Source of the DNA: Larus michahellis
Taxonomy: Eukaryota; Chordata; Aves; Charadriiformes; Laridae
Assembly: GCF_964199755.1 (NCBI RefSeq)
Contig: NC_133898.1
Location: forward strand, 128,958,224-129,022,223
DNA: 64,000 nucleotides
Reading direction: 5' to 3'
The position numbers were made by a program, and so were the translations under genes. The notes beneath the pieces are model-generated. The model did no database searches. It saw only the letters and a program-made list of their open reading frames with translations, and was not told the origin of the DNA. This document shows, piece after piece, positions 36,966 through 48,505 of this stretch (position 1 is the first letter of the stretch; every line of letters starts with the position of its first letter).

Positions 36966-37108
36966 TATCTCAACTTACAAGTACCTCAATTTACAAGTAG
37001 GGAAACTGAGGCACGAAGCACAAACTTTCCCCAAAGCCACCGAGAAACCGCACGGCAGGATGGATCAAACCCCACAGCAGCAGTGCCCTGCTGTAACCAC
37101 TAAGTAGC
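36965..37108 (+). mobile_element. MIR SINE
   Basis: The MIR core GGGAAACTGAGGCACGAAGC is followed by CTTTCCCCAAAGCCACC, a diverged ATCAAACCCCACAGCAGC block and the 3' end TAACCACTAAGTAGCATCGCC. This is the standard MIR order, making an ancient amniote SINE. Confidence 0.8.
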
Positions 37109-38823
37109 ATCGCCCACATTTAACACCGGCCGCTATCAGTTTGCAAATGCTACCGATGGAAAAGACCTGCTGGGTCCTTTTGCAGTTCCCTGTAAGCGCT
37201 GGCTTTTTCCATGCCGTGTGCCGTAGACAAAAGTGCTTCATACAATCCCTGCATTAAAATAATTCAAGCAGGAGGACATCTCTCATTTCCTCTGGGGGAA
37301 ACAATTCTGCAGCTGAATAGATGGCAGCATTAGGAAATATTTCCTGATGTCCAGCCCCTGCCACAGCTTCTAGAATCTGTTGATATATTATTAATAGAAA
37401 GGAAAATAAATATAGGTATTAATGCCAGCAGACACTGTCTACTACTAATAGCCGCTAAAGTAATATATTCCCCTTGTTTTTAGCTTTTATTAGTCTTTTT
37501 GCAAAGGGTTACAAGACCCTTATGCATCCATTAGCCAGTCAGCCATGCGAAATTAATGTGGAGCAATTTTCATAAGCATTACTCAGAACTAATAATAATT
37601 AAGCATTATTTTCTGCTCAGATAACACAGAAAATAAAGCCTGACTTTTATGCCAAGATGGGTTTGCATTAGCTTAAGGTAGATGAATTAATCCTCATTCA
37701 CAAGGCTTCTCCACCGGCTAGCCAGAAAATATCAAGGTAATTAAAACCAATTTGTGAGGTTCTGTCCCATTGCACATTCACTGAGTTTTATCATTGCTGC
37801 AAATTACAGGTGCTTTTATGCCGTCGCAAAGGTGGGACATGAAGGAGACCTTGCTGCTTGCCTCCTTCCCCATCACTTCCAAGAAAAGCAACCTCCTCGT
37901 GAGGACCAGAACGCATTTTTGCAGTGCACCGTGTTGCTGGAGAAGCAATGAAGGACCATGCGCTGCATGAAGGACCCGCTCAGCCCCAGCTCAGGCTGGG
38001 GTGTGGACCTCTCAGCAGCACCTGTAAAAGGCCTCTAACAGAGCAAAAAAAAGAATGTTATTTCAGTTTGATTTACCATTTACTTGCATGGGATTAATGT
38101 TGGCTAATTACAAAGCCATGGGGTTTCTGTAGACAGCGATTTATGGATAGCTCAGGAGCAGTCCACTTCAGCCAGCCAGATTTTTCTCTGTTGCCTTTAA
38201 CAACCAAAACCCAGCATTTGCAACCCAGGTAAATAAGACTGATTAGTTATATGATGCTACACTTTCCAACACTGCCCGAAAGATTTCTTGTCCTTTTTCT
38301 AGCTTAAGGAGACACTGAATTTGATGTGTAGTCACGTCCCAGGAGCTTGAAATATCACCTGAGCAGCTGCTGTGGTCTCTGAAGATACTCTTAGCTTGGG
38401 CCAGCCACAAGACAGAAGATATATTAGTTCAGCTAGTAATTAGCTGTAAGTTACATCAACCCAGAGCTACCCTACTAACAGCTAAGCTATTGAAAAAGCT
38501 AAGACCTCTCTTAGGGTTTCAGCTTTCCAAGGGGAGCAGCTCCTTCACGTTCCACATCTTGACTTTGCATGTGAGCTCAGCAAATAACGGGGCCTGATGT
38601 GACCCACCGGTGTGGAAAATCTGTGTTTCTCAGAGGACAATGGCTTCTTTTGTCTGTGTCCTGCCTCTCTCATTGCATCTTTCCAGCCTCCCCATCGCTC
38701 CTCTGTCTCACCGCCGTGTCTCATTTTGGCGTCTGTGTCCACATCAGTGAGACGGAGCAGGTTGACCTGAGACATGACTATACGGGTCAGCAGCAAAAGA
38801 AGACTGAGATGGTAGCTCTGACT
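37109..38823. other. Intergenic sequence downstream of PRSS55
   Basis: AT-rich unique sequence with no repeat and no gene recognised. In human the next gene here would be RP1L1, convergent with PRSS55. No RP1L1-like long coding exon is present in this window. Confidence 0.6.
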
Positions 38824-38829
38824 TTTATT
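38824..38829 (-). terminator. PRSS55: Candidate poly(A) signal for PRSS55-like gene
   Basis: AATAAA on the minus strand begins about 20 nt after the TAG stop codon, in CATAATAAAAGTC. If it is used, the 3' UTR is only about 35-45 nt. No competing signal was examined further downstream. Confidence 0.45.
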
Positions 38830-38848
38830 ATGTTTTGAAAAATCTTCT

Positions 38849-39166
38849 CTAGACTAATCTAAATACTCTTAAAAAAATAAATAAAAAGAGAGAATACTCA
38901 AGAAACACCAGCTGAGTCTGAGCCCTAGAAGGAACCAGCCTGGAAGGAACCACACTGGCATTTGCACTGATATCTATGCCTTCAATGAAGAAAGGTTTCC
39001 CCCTTATGGCTGTCTCCGTCTCGATCCAGCCATGGTAGCTGTAAACAGACACTAAGATCTCATGGTTTGGCTTTTCTGCGCAATCTTCTCCCCAGCTGAC
39101 GATGCCGACCTGAAACCACTTCATGGTGTTCCAGTAACTGCAAACCAGAGGTCCCCCGCTGTCCAC
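38849..39166 (-). CDS. PRSS55: PRSS55-like serine protease, terminal exon with catalytic Ser195 and hydrophobic C-terminus
   Basis: The acceptor TTATGCCGTAG precedes GTG GAC AGC, giving VDSGGPLVC (Ser195, Cys201). KWFQVGIVSWGEDCAEK (Ser214-Trp-Gly, Cys220) and GWIETETAIRGKPF follow. The final residues are strongly hydrophobic (LVFLEYSLFLFIFLRVFRLV), then TAG. The same layout, with a hydrophobic tail after the protease domain, is known for mammalian PRSS55, where it directs membrane anchoring. There is a sequon (NAS) just after the domain. Two changes stand out: Gly193 is Val (VDSGGP for GDSGGP), and the human PGIYTSL segment is HEILVSV, placing Glu at position 226. The terminal frame is intact to the stop codon. 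Confidence 0.9.
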   Translation of the reverse strand: MDSGGPLVCSYWNTMKWFQVGIVSWGEDCAEKPNHEILVSVYSYHGWIETETAIRGKPFFIEGIDISANASVVPSRLVPSRAQTQLVFLEYSLFLFIFLRVFRLV

Positions 39167-39954
39167 CTACGGCATAAGGAGGATGTTATCGCAGGATCAA
39201 ACCTCAGGTCTCTCATAGCAGCTGCATCCCACAGGCTCATTGTGAAAATCAAACTCTATGGACTCAAAATTCCACAGCTCCGCCATGAGAACCCTGGAGA
39301 ATAAACAGGCACAGAAGGTAAGAGGAGGAGATCAGCCCCAAGCTCTGGCTCAGTGCAATGCCCTGTCCTCCTCAGCCTTTTCCATGTGCTCCCCTGACCC
39401 AGAAGGATACCTGAATCCTGTCACCAAGAGACAACATCCAGCAGTGAAAAGGGACATTTGCTGAGACTGCTCATTCAGTCCTTGACTTCTCTGCGAAACT
39501 GGTGCATGTAGGTGCTAGGTACCTGCCACTGTTAATTTTGGGGGCTAGCATCCAGAAATCGGACAAGAGATGAACACTAATCCTGACAAATCCTTCTTGC
39601 AACCACATCAATTTCACTGAGAACTTGCCTGCTCTACTGCAAGGGCAACCTTCACTCACCCAGTGCATGCAAGCCTTCACGTCCACGTTGCAGCCACTCT
39701 GTGAAGGGGTGGCTTTTCTGACACATAAGTGCTGGGCAGCCCATGCTCTAAATAAGTTTCTTTCCACGGTGGGTTTGAATCTTTTTTCTACCCTGTCTCC
39801 AGTACATGTGGCAAATAAATTCCACACAAACCCATTTCCTGAGACAGCCAGCTTTCCTGCAGAATTGTTGTCCTTCCCTCTTTGCACACTACTTTGAGAA
39901 ATGTCTTTGACGTTAATGTATGAACCCTCTTCTCCCAGCAGTTACCCTGAGCTA

Positions 39955-40922
39955 AGACACATCTTTATCAACAATCTGGATGAGGGGATGGAGTGCACCC
40001 TCAGTAAGTTTGGAGATGTCACCAAACTGGGTGGGAGAGTCGATCTGCTTGAGGGTAGGAAGGCTCTACAGAGGGACCCGGACAGGCTGGATCGATGGGC
40101 CAAGGCCAACTGTATGAGGTTTAATAAGGCCAAGTGCCGGGTCCTGCATTTCAGTCACAACAACCCTAAGCAACGCTACAGGCTTGGGGCAGAGTGGCTG
40201 GAAAGCTGCCCAGCAGAAAAGGACCCGGGGGTGCTGGTGGACGGCCAGCTTAACATGAGCCAGCAGTGTGCCCAGGTGGCCAAGAAGGCCAACAGCATTC
40301 TGGCTTGTATCAGGAACAGCGTGGCCAGCAGGAGCAGGGAAGTGATGGTGCCTCTGTACTCGGCACTGGTGAGGCCTCACCTCGAGTGCTGTGTTCAGGT
40401 CTGGGCCCCTCTGTACAAGAGGGACATTGAGGTGCTGGAGCGTGTCCAGAGGAGAGCTACCAGGCTGGTGAGGGGCCTGGAGACCAGGGCATATGAGGAG
40501 AGGCTGAGGGAGCTGGGCATGTTGAGCCTGGAGAAGAGGAGGCTGAGGGGAGACCTCATTGCCCTCTACAACTCCCTGAAAGGAGGGTGCAGAGAGGTGG
40601 GGGTTGGCCTCTTCTCCCAGGGGAATAATGACAGGACCAGAGGAAATGGTATGAAGCTGCGGCAGGGGAGGTTTAGGTTAGACATTAGGAAGAATTCCTT
40701 TACTGAAAGAGTGGTCAGGCACTGGAAGAGCCTGCCCAGGGAGGCGGTTGAGTCACCATCCCTAGAGGTGTTTAAGAAATGTCTAGATGTGGCACTTCAG
40801 GGCATGCTCTACTGACAGAGACTGTAGGTTGCTTGTTTGTGGGGTTTTTTTGTGTGTGTGTATGGTTGGACTCGATGATCTCAAAGGTCCTTTCCAACCA
40901 TGAAGGTTCTATGATTCTAATT
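39955..40922 (+). mobile_element. CR1 3' fragment with long open ORF2 remnant
   Basis: This is the longest young CR1 here, in the PRSS55 last intron and antisense to the gene. A frame from 39901 to 40815 stays open through the reverse transcriptase C-terminal region: [74 protein letters not shown]. The catalytic F/Y-ADD box is degenerate (KFGDVTKLG), and the N-terminal two thirds of ORF2 and all of ORF1 are missing, so it is dead. The 3' end has a GT-rich linker, then GGTTGGACTCGATGATCTC and one ATGATTCT unit. Confidence 0.96.
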
Positions 40923-41129
40923 AATGAGTAAGGAAGTGGTTGTAGTCCCCTGTGCAACTCATTGGCACCCGCTAAATTTTATGGCTGAATTCCCACTCAC
41001 TTCACTAGATGGAGGACCCAGGTCATCAATGTGTTTAATTTTTATTCTATTTTTCTTTTTGGTTCAACATGCAGAAGGGGCAGGAGGTGGAATTAAGATA
41101 AATGCAGAGCTAATGTTGCTTCAGCATTC

Positions 41130-41215
41130 GTAGAATCATAGAGTCACAGAATCATTTCGGTTGGGATTACGATCTTTGAGATCGTGGAGTCCAACCGTAA
41201 ACTCAATACTGTTTG
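41130..41215 (-). mobile_element. CR1 3' tail, minus strand
   Basis: TAGAATCATAGAGTCACAGA precedes a diverged GATCTTTGAGATCGTGGAGTCCAACC block. Only the terminal segment is recognisable, and the right boundary is uncertain. Confidence 0.75.
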
Positions 41216-41794
41216 CACTGAGACGGTGCTACAGTCGCTTCATGTCTGCATCTCAGCCGCTGCTGCTGGACCCCCTTCAGGCTCAGGATCTAAAGACGTT
41301 TCCCGACCCTGTTTCAGCCAAGAATTTGCGTGAATCGCACAAGTGACCTTGCAGTGACCTTGGATCCATGCGCTATCAGCGTCCTTGGTGCTGGCATCCT
41401 GTTTGAATGAATGAACATCTCCTAGGCTGTACGCGCAATTAAATTACTGGGAACTTTACTGCTAATTCCCTCAGGGCAGGAACAGGCCAAACGTATTATC
41501 CTGGTAGCGAAAGGAGGATGCTTCGAGCCTCCTACACAAAGATAATAAATGAAGTCAAGAGAGTGGGAGCAAGGCAGTGACGCAGCAACGGCTGACGATC
41601 CCTTGCCGGTGACACGTCAGGATGCATCGTGCCGGCTTTTCCCAGTACAGGAGATTTTTAGCACTGGCAGAGCCCCTGAGCACCATCGAATGTCCGATTT
41701 GGAGGCTGTTCACACTTGCAAAGGACCTTTCTTCCAGGGCGCTTAAATACCAGTTAATTCCCGATACCTTGTGACTATCCTTGGAGAGGGGGGA

Positions 41795-41885
41795 AAAGTC
41801 TTATCATATTTCACAGCCGAGAAAACCACGGCAGAAAAGGGATGCGATTTGCACGAGGCAACGGCAGAGCCAGGAATCCCTATTT
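41795..41885 (+). mobile_element. MIR-like SINE fragment
   Basis: TTTCACAGCCGAGAAAACC, then GATTTGCACGAGGCAACGG and CAGAGCCAGGAAT follow the order of the MIR core (cacagatgaggaaact, ttgcccaaggtcac, gcagagccgggat). It is strongly diverged. Confidence 0.5.
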
Positions 41886-43689
41886 AAACCATGCATCACA
41901 CTGTTTCCCTTTCAAATCAGATCTGCTTTTCCCTGTTTGCCCCTTTAACCATGTTCATTTTGTTCTCTGCCCGGTCGGCGAGGAAAGGGAGAGATGTCTG
42001 CGGGGCTCGGGGGACTGTCAGCTGCGGAAAGCAATTTCAAACCTGGGCAGAAAGCGAGTTCGGCGATGCTGTGAAAACCCAAGCAGCAGCTGCAAATCCG
42101 TCTCTCTAATCCACCAGCCCCGAGACCCAAATCCTGCTTCACATCCCTTTCCACATGGGCTGAGCTGGTCTGCTTCATGGGTGCAACATCTAACACGCCA
42201 TTTCTCTTGACTTCAGCTATTTAACTCGACGGTTTTATCACAAAGTGGGCTAAATTATCCTCTGCGTGTGATAATCTCCCTCACGTAATTATAGCAGTAG
42301 CCCAGATGAATCAGTAACCTGGTTTTTACAGGGCTAAAGGCAGAGAAAATAAACTCGGTTCTTGGGCACTTCTGAATATCCCTGTATCCACCTTAAGCTC
42401 TCAAAGACGTTGGCCCAAGGTTTTCCATCCTTGTGTAGGAGAGGGTGTGGGAGGAGCGAGTTTTGAGCCCTGGTACAATTATCTCAGCTCTGTGATGTTT
42501 CCAGTAGCACTAATTTAATGAATGCTCAGGTTAACGACTCTGAAGATCGAAGAACTTATTAAATGCTGCTTTCAGCTTTCAGCCTCCTGTATCCTGGTGG
42601 TAAAATACTCCTGGTCAGCAACGCCCATCAGATACCTGCTTCTGTTCTTCCGTCTGACTGCCAAGATTCTGGACAGCAAAAAACCCCCTAAAAATAGCAT
42701 CTTTGCTTCTGTTGCGTGTTTCTTCTCAACTAGAAGATGAGTGAAAAACAACAATATCAAACCAGAGCTGGTGCCGAGCTCATGCCTTCCACAACTGCAT
42801 GTTAATCCTCCCATTAGGAGAGGTGAGAGCAATTATATATTTGCTGATAAATACTTCTGGATTGTACAAAATCTGTCACCTGCTAACAAGGCGCCTTTTT
42901 CACTGAAGCTGATCAAAAGTTTTGCCCTTTTCACCACGGTCAAAGCCTTTTTGTGAACATCGGGAGCCTTTCTGCTGACTTTAGTGGGCTTTGGATCAAG
43001 AGCGTAATCTTCTTCCTTTCGTATTTGTGTTCTTGTCTGCAACATGGTAATTGATCACATTCAGCCACACAAATCTTCTCAGGTGGGAGAAGCTCTGGGG
43101 GAGGGAGAACAACCCATCTGATACTCATGAGGTGGATACACAGTCCTTGCAAGTCATTGCTGCGTTCGTTTTCATGTTGGTAAGCTCTGTGTAAATTGGA
43201 GAGAATCGGCGCGTGAGTAACAAGACCGGCCATCAGCACTGCCCTGGCTGCAGGAAGCAAAGGCCTTTCCAAACAGAGGATTCCTTCAGTTATTTCACCA
43301 TGAACAAGCTGTCTTTAGAGAAAGGTGGAAGGAAGGAGGCTATGGCCATTTATAGCATGCAGGTATCGAAAATGAACCGGGTAAGATAGGGCACCTGGGC
43401 TTCTTTCATGGGATCCCTTTGAGATCTCAGCAGAGAGCCTTCAGCCACTCTGTCTCTCCATCCCCTTGCTGGAAAAGGGGAGAAGAAGACCGCCCAACTC
43501 CATCCACACAGATGTCAGCAGGATCCATTAGTGACTATGGTGGCACGGACTTCAAGGCAGTTATAATGCATCTGACCAAAGACCCACGTGGCCCAGACTC
43601 CTGTCTCTGACAGTCATCTGTAGCAAGTGCGCAGGGAAGGAGAATGAGAAACAGGGCAAGTATTTACAGAGTTGTATTTACATCACAGT

Positions 43690-44820
43690 CGTTAATAGCC
43701 TTAGAGAGATCTTCATCCAGGAAGTTATCTAATTGCTTTTTGAATCCATTTATCCCTTAGGATGAATACCCACAATATCCTGGTCAGTGACATCCACAGT
43801 TTAATTATCTGTTGGAAGGAAAACCACTTCCTTCTCTTTGTTTTAGATGTGCTGCCTGATATGGCCAGCTGACTCTCCCTCCCTCATGTGTTTTGAGCAG
43901 TAGTAACAAGAGGACAGCTCTTGACTGTCCTCTCCTTGCGGCTCCTGACTTCAGAAATCTTATCATATCCCCATCAGCCATCTATTTTCAAGCCTCAGAG
44001 CGCTGCTCTGTTATTCCCCTTTCCACCAGAAGCCATTCCGTGTCCCTATTCGTCCTTCCTGCTCTGCTCTTCTCCTTTTCTAAAACTACTGCTCCCTTCT
44101 CAGATGGGTTGGACGGGAATCGCACACAGCACACAAGATGTAGGCTCCCAAGATTAGTGCCCTGCCATAACACGCGTTTGCTTTGCTATCTGTTCCTTCC
44201 CTAATAATTCTTAATGCTCTCGTTGCCTTTTTGACCTCCGCAGGCCTTCGTGCTCATGTTTTTGAAGGACTATCCACAGTTACTCCAAGGTCTTCTTACA
44301 TGGTAATAGCTAATTTAGAGCCTATTATTGCATGCGTACAGCTGGAGTTGCTTCCCCCTATATCCATTACTTTGCCTTTATCAACAGTGAACTGCATCTG
44401 CTGTTTTAACCTCCAGTCACACAGACTAATGAGATCCTGCTGCACCTCTGCACGGTCAGTTTTAATTTTGAACCACTCTGTGGTACCAAATGCTGTGGCA
44501 TTGGCCAACTTGGCTGTCCCAGCATTCACCCTCCTTGAACATCACAATTCCTCGCACGGATGCCAACACGACTCCCCCTGTGAGCCCTTTCTCCCATCAA
44601 ATCCTCGCCTCCCTGTCAAACTGAAGCCCTTCTACTTCATGACAGTTCAGTTTCTCCATGAGCCTTTGGTGAGAAATCTCATTAAAAGAGTTTTGGAAAT
44701 CTCAGCGTGTTCTATCGGCTGGATCACCCTCTGCCACTTGCTTGTCGAGTCCTTCAAAGAATTTAAATCTGTCTGTGAGTCATGCCGTTCCCTTAAAGCT
44801 GCGTTGACTCACTGGAATTG
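43690..44820 (-). mobile_element. Ancient CR1/L3-type LINE fossil, minus strand (about 1.1 kb)
   Basis: Read on the plus strand this shows the antisense signature of old amniote CR1 elements: AATTATCTGTTGGAAGG, TCTTATCATATCCCC, AGCTAATTTAGAGCC, ATTACTTTGCCTTTATCAAC and TCTATCGGCTGGATCACCC, in the expected order. On the minus strand 44296-44529 encodes a reverse transcriptase C-terminal piece (DLISLCDWRLKQQMQF, VDKGKVMDIG). It is far more diverged than the other CR1 copies and has no octamer tail. Confidence 0.8.
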
Positions 44821-46358
44821 AATGAGAAGCGTCTCCTCTGAGTCATCACACCCGTTCCCCCACTCCCAGGGCAAGCACAAAGTAGGGTTTTGCATTCAGC
44901 TGGATCCAGAGATGTTCTGCTCCCCACAGCTTCACCCACCAGGCACACACAGTAATGCCGGACCCCCCTCGCTGCAAACCAAACAGGTCCAGTTTGAGGG
45001 ACCAAAAGCTGCAACCCAGAGGAAGAGACAGGAGACATCATCAACATCCCAGGTCCTTGCAATAGGAAGGAATGTTTTCGACAGATGGAAGAATTAAGCC
45101 ACCACAGCCTGAACGTGTTCACTCATCTGCCCATAGCATAAAATGATCAAATGATGAAAGGCCTATAAAACCATGGGACACAGGAAAAGTGTTCTAATTC
45201 TTGTGAGCACCAAAGCACCTTTCAGGAGCAAATTTAAGCGACGGCAAATGCAGAAACACCTTTAAACTGCTTTGTTCTGGAGCTTCCCAGGATACCTTCC
45301 TACTTAAAGCAATCCCTGCCTTAGGGAAAAACACCCACTCCATCATGTTAGCGGCAGTGCAGTGATGGAGAATCCACCACAAGGATGGAGAGTGGATCAC
45401 TCTCTTCAGTGTTAAGGTAAGGTACAATAGTAAAGTAATTTTGCATAGTTAGTAAGAACTTTGAACTGAAACGTGGCTAGTTTTGACTCCTGGCCCCCAG
45501 GAGACCTTTGTCTGAGAGGCAGAAGGGCCTAAACCTCCAACCTCATAGGGGTACTCTCCATCCCTACGGACCACAGTCACTCACATCACCATCTATCCAC
45601 CTCCGTTCAGATATTTTGAAGAGCCGGAGGGATTGACCAGGCTTCCCTGGTTTGTGACTTTTTCCTTTGCGTCTGTGATAATTTACCTGTACGGACCCCG
45701 TTTTTATTTCCAGACTTTTTCTTTAAAAAATTCTGTTTCACAAGGCTTCCTTTGCAGTTTTGGAGCCACAGTAGCACCAGTAAAAGAATGCAAGAGCTTT
45801 TATCACTTCTGCACGGGTTTAGCACTCTTATGCACAGACGAAGCGTGGGTGCAAGGGGTGGGTTCCACTGATCACCTCCCCTTGGTGTTTCCAGTGCAGG
45901 TGTCAAGCTCCCGTTGCAGTCACATTCCTGGCACTGGGACGTGGTTTGAGAGAGGGGGAAGTGGGATGTCAGCAAGGTATCCTGGGATATCTAAAATGAC
46001 ACCGGAGACTTTCATGCAGGCAACTGTCTCCCTGTGAGCTAGGCACCTTGGACTTGCTTTTAGTTATTGGGAAGCAATAAGCACCCGTATGGGGAATTAT
46101 TTTAAAATAGATGGTTAAAACAGTCTCGATGACTCACATGTCAGAAGTGGTTTTTTTCCTCATGATTGACGGAAAGATGATTTGGTAGATGGAGATGGCT
46201 GTAGGAAAGGCATTTGTATCTGGCCAGACAAATCCCATCCAGGGTTGTACAACAATTACTGCTATTGCTATCGTTGTGTAGGGTGAGAGCCCTGAGCATC
46301 CCAGATGCTATAAAGGCATTTGCCCTTTCAAAACTGCTGACAGTATACGTGGGCAGGA

Positions 46359-46612
46359 CATAGAATCATAGAATCACAGAATTGCTGAGGTTGGAAGGGA
46401 CCTTTAAGATCATCAAGTCCAACCTTTAACCTACCCTGACAAAAGCCACTTCTAAACCATGTCCCTAAGTGCCCCATCTACCCTTTTTTTTAAACACCTC
46501 CAGGGATGGTGAATCCACCACCTCCCTGGGCAGCTGATTCCAATGTTTAATAACCCTTTCAGTGAAAAAGTGTTTCCTAATATCCAATCTAAACCTCCCC
46601 TGACATAACTTG
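46359..46612 (-). mobile_element. CR1 3' fragment, minus strand
   Basis: CATAGAATCATAGAATCACA is at the left end. The body includes AAACACCTCCAGGGATGGTG and ends around AACCTCCCCTGACATAACTT. Its truncated end lies about 50 bp from that of the plus-strand CR1 at 46665. Confidence 0.93.
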
Positions 46613-46664
46613 AACCATATTACAGTTGAAGGGATCCTGCTCTGCCTTTTCCACAGACCTAAAT

Positions 46665-46925
46665 TAAAAGGTAATGGGCACAAACTTGACCATGGGAAGT
46701 TCCATCTCAACACAAGGAGGAACTTCTTTGCTGTGAGGGTGGCAGAGCCCTGGCACAGGCTGCCCAGAGAGGTGGGGGAGTCTCCGTCTCTGGAGACATC
46801 CCAAACCCGCCTGGACGCGTTCCTGTGCCACCTGCTCTGGGTGACCCTGCTCTGGCCGGGGGTTGGACGGGATGATCTCCAGAGGTCCCTTCCCTTCCAA
46901 CCCCTGCCAGTCTGGGATTCTGTGT
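46665..46925 (+). mobile_element. CR1 3' fragment
   Basis: It starts at AAAGGTAATGGGCACAAACT and ends CTGGGATTCTGTG. It is the [14 protein letters not shown]-type subfamily also at 165, 17624 and 63274. Confidence 0.93.
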
Positions 46926-48308
46926 AAAACACAGAGCCCTAGAAGCATCCTGGCATCTTTTCAGATATTTATCAGGGATGGCCAAGACCACCTCGTGCTA
47001 CAGTCAGTGGAAGTGGGTAGATACCTTCAGCCCATGGCTCAGATGAGCCCTGCACCAGAGGACAGTGTAGGGCACGGTGACACTCATCTGGAACCATCCC
47101 ACTGCTTGTTTGTGGCCACGCAGTGATTCCTTCCCCTGAAAGTCAGGCCAGGGACTGGCCTTCCTTCGTCTCCTGCTGACCTGAACTGTACATGAACTGT
47201 GACTTCCAGCTGAACATGCTCTGCCCTAATCACCACAGCGCCGAGCTACCCCCACAGACCTCCTTTGCAGAAACTCTCTGAAACATAATTGGGCCATTTA
47301 CTGAATTTTGTCTGGATACGCAAGACACTGAAGAGGCATTTGCTTTGTGAGTCCTTCATACTCTAATTATTGTTCAAGTTACCGTTGCATCAGAGCCTAA
47401 CAAAAGATGCTTAAAAAAGCAAGGAATTAGATATCAATTGTGGTTCATGGGGTCATGGAAGAAATGTAGCACACAAAAAAATAACACATAGGCCATCTCT
47501 AGTGTCTGTTCTTTAGCACTTGCACCCCATGAACATCCATTAATGCTAATGTTTATGACTAAATAGAACTATAAGTCAATTACAGATCCTGTTAGCGTTA
47601 ATTCACAGTCAATCTATACATTTGTCTGCAGAACCATGGGGGAATTGGTACATGATAGATTTTTCTTTTAAGTGAATGGATTTTTTTTAAAGTACAAATA
47701 CTCGCGAGCTCTGCTATTTCATCTCCTTGAGTTATTATAGGAATATGGTCAGTAATCTACAAATTAGTCTTCTCTGGTACTAGTACGATGGCAGCCAGTG
47801 AAACGTCTAAGCCTTTCTACTCATGTCCTGTTGCCACATGGGAGTAGTAAGGCAGTGGTCAGTACAATAAAATTTCTACATGATGCCTTGGTGAAGACTT
47901 GCTGTATATAAAACGGCTTGCTGCAATGGGCAAAACCTAGCACACAAATGGCACACAGTGCAAAGAGCTAGGATGGAAATCCTTTGGATCCAGACCAGGA
48001 TTGTGTGGATTTATGACCTTGGCTCTGGATGCCACTTGCCCAACTTAGCCTGGCTTTGGACATGAACACATGTATCCCGATTCTCAGCAAAGATCAGAAA
48101 AGGTTAATATAAGGCTTTTATCTACTTCATGTCCAGACAGATCATGCATCTGTGCAGTGCATGGCTTCCAGGTTTACTGTGACCACACCTACACCGGCAA
48201 GCTCAGCATCTCATGGGCTTGTTACCTGACCAGGCGTCTCTGCCTTACCTGTGCTGCTGCTTTTTCCTGGACTCTAAACTGGGATGCCAGGATCCAAGGT
48301 GATCCTGC

Positions 48309-48505
48309 CTCATCCCCGGAAACATTCAAGGTCAGGTGGGACGGGGCTCTGAGCAACCTGCTCTAGTTGAAGATGTCCCTGCTCATGGCAGGGGGTTGGA
48401 CTGGATGACCTTTGAAGGTCCCTTCCCACCCAAACTGTACTATGATTCTATGACTCTATGGCTCTATGATTCTATGATTTTATGATTCTAGATTCTATGA
48501 TTCTG
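48309..48505 (+). mobile_element. CR1 3' fragment with expanded octamer tail
   Basis: It begins CATCCCCGGAAACATTCAAGG. After GGTCCCTTCCCACCCAAAC the tail runs for about eight degenerate CTATGATT units, to 48505. Sister copies have two or three units. Confidence 0.94.

Noticed and set aside
1-38800. RP1L1, expected next to PRSS55 by human synteny
   Set aside because: No long coding exon or recognisable RP1L1 sequence is present; it must lie outside the window if conserved.
44183-44821. 212-codon plus-strand frame
   Set aside because: It is the antisense of an ancient CR1 fossil whose coding sense is the minus strand.
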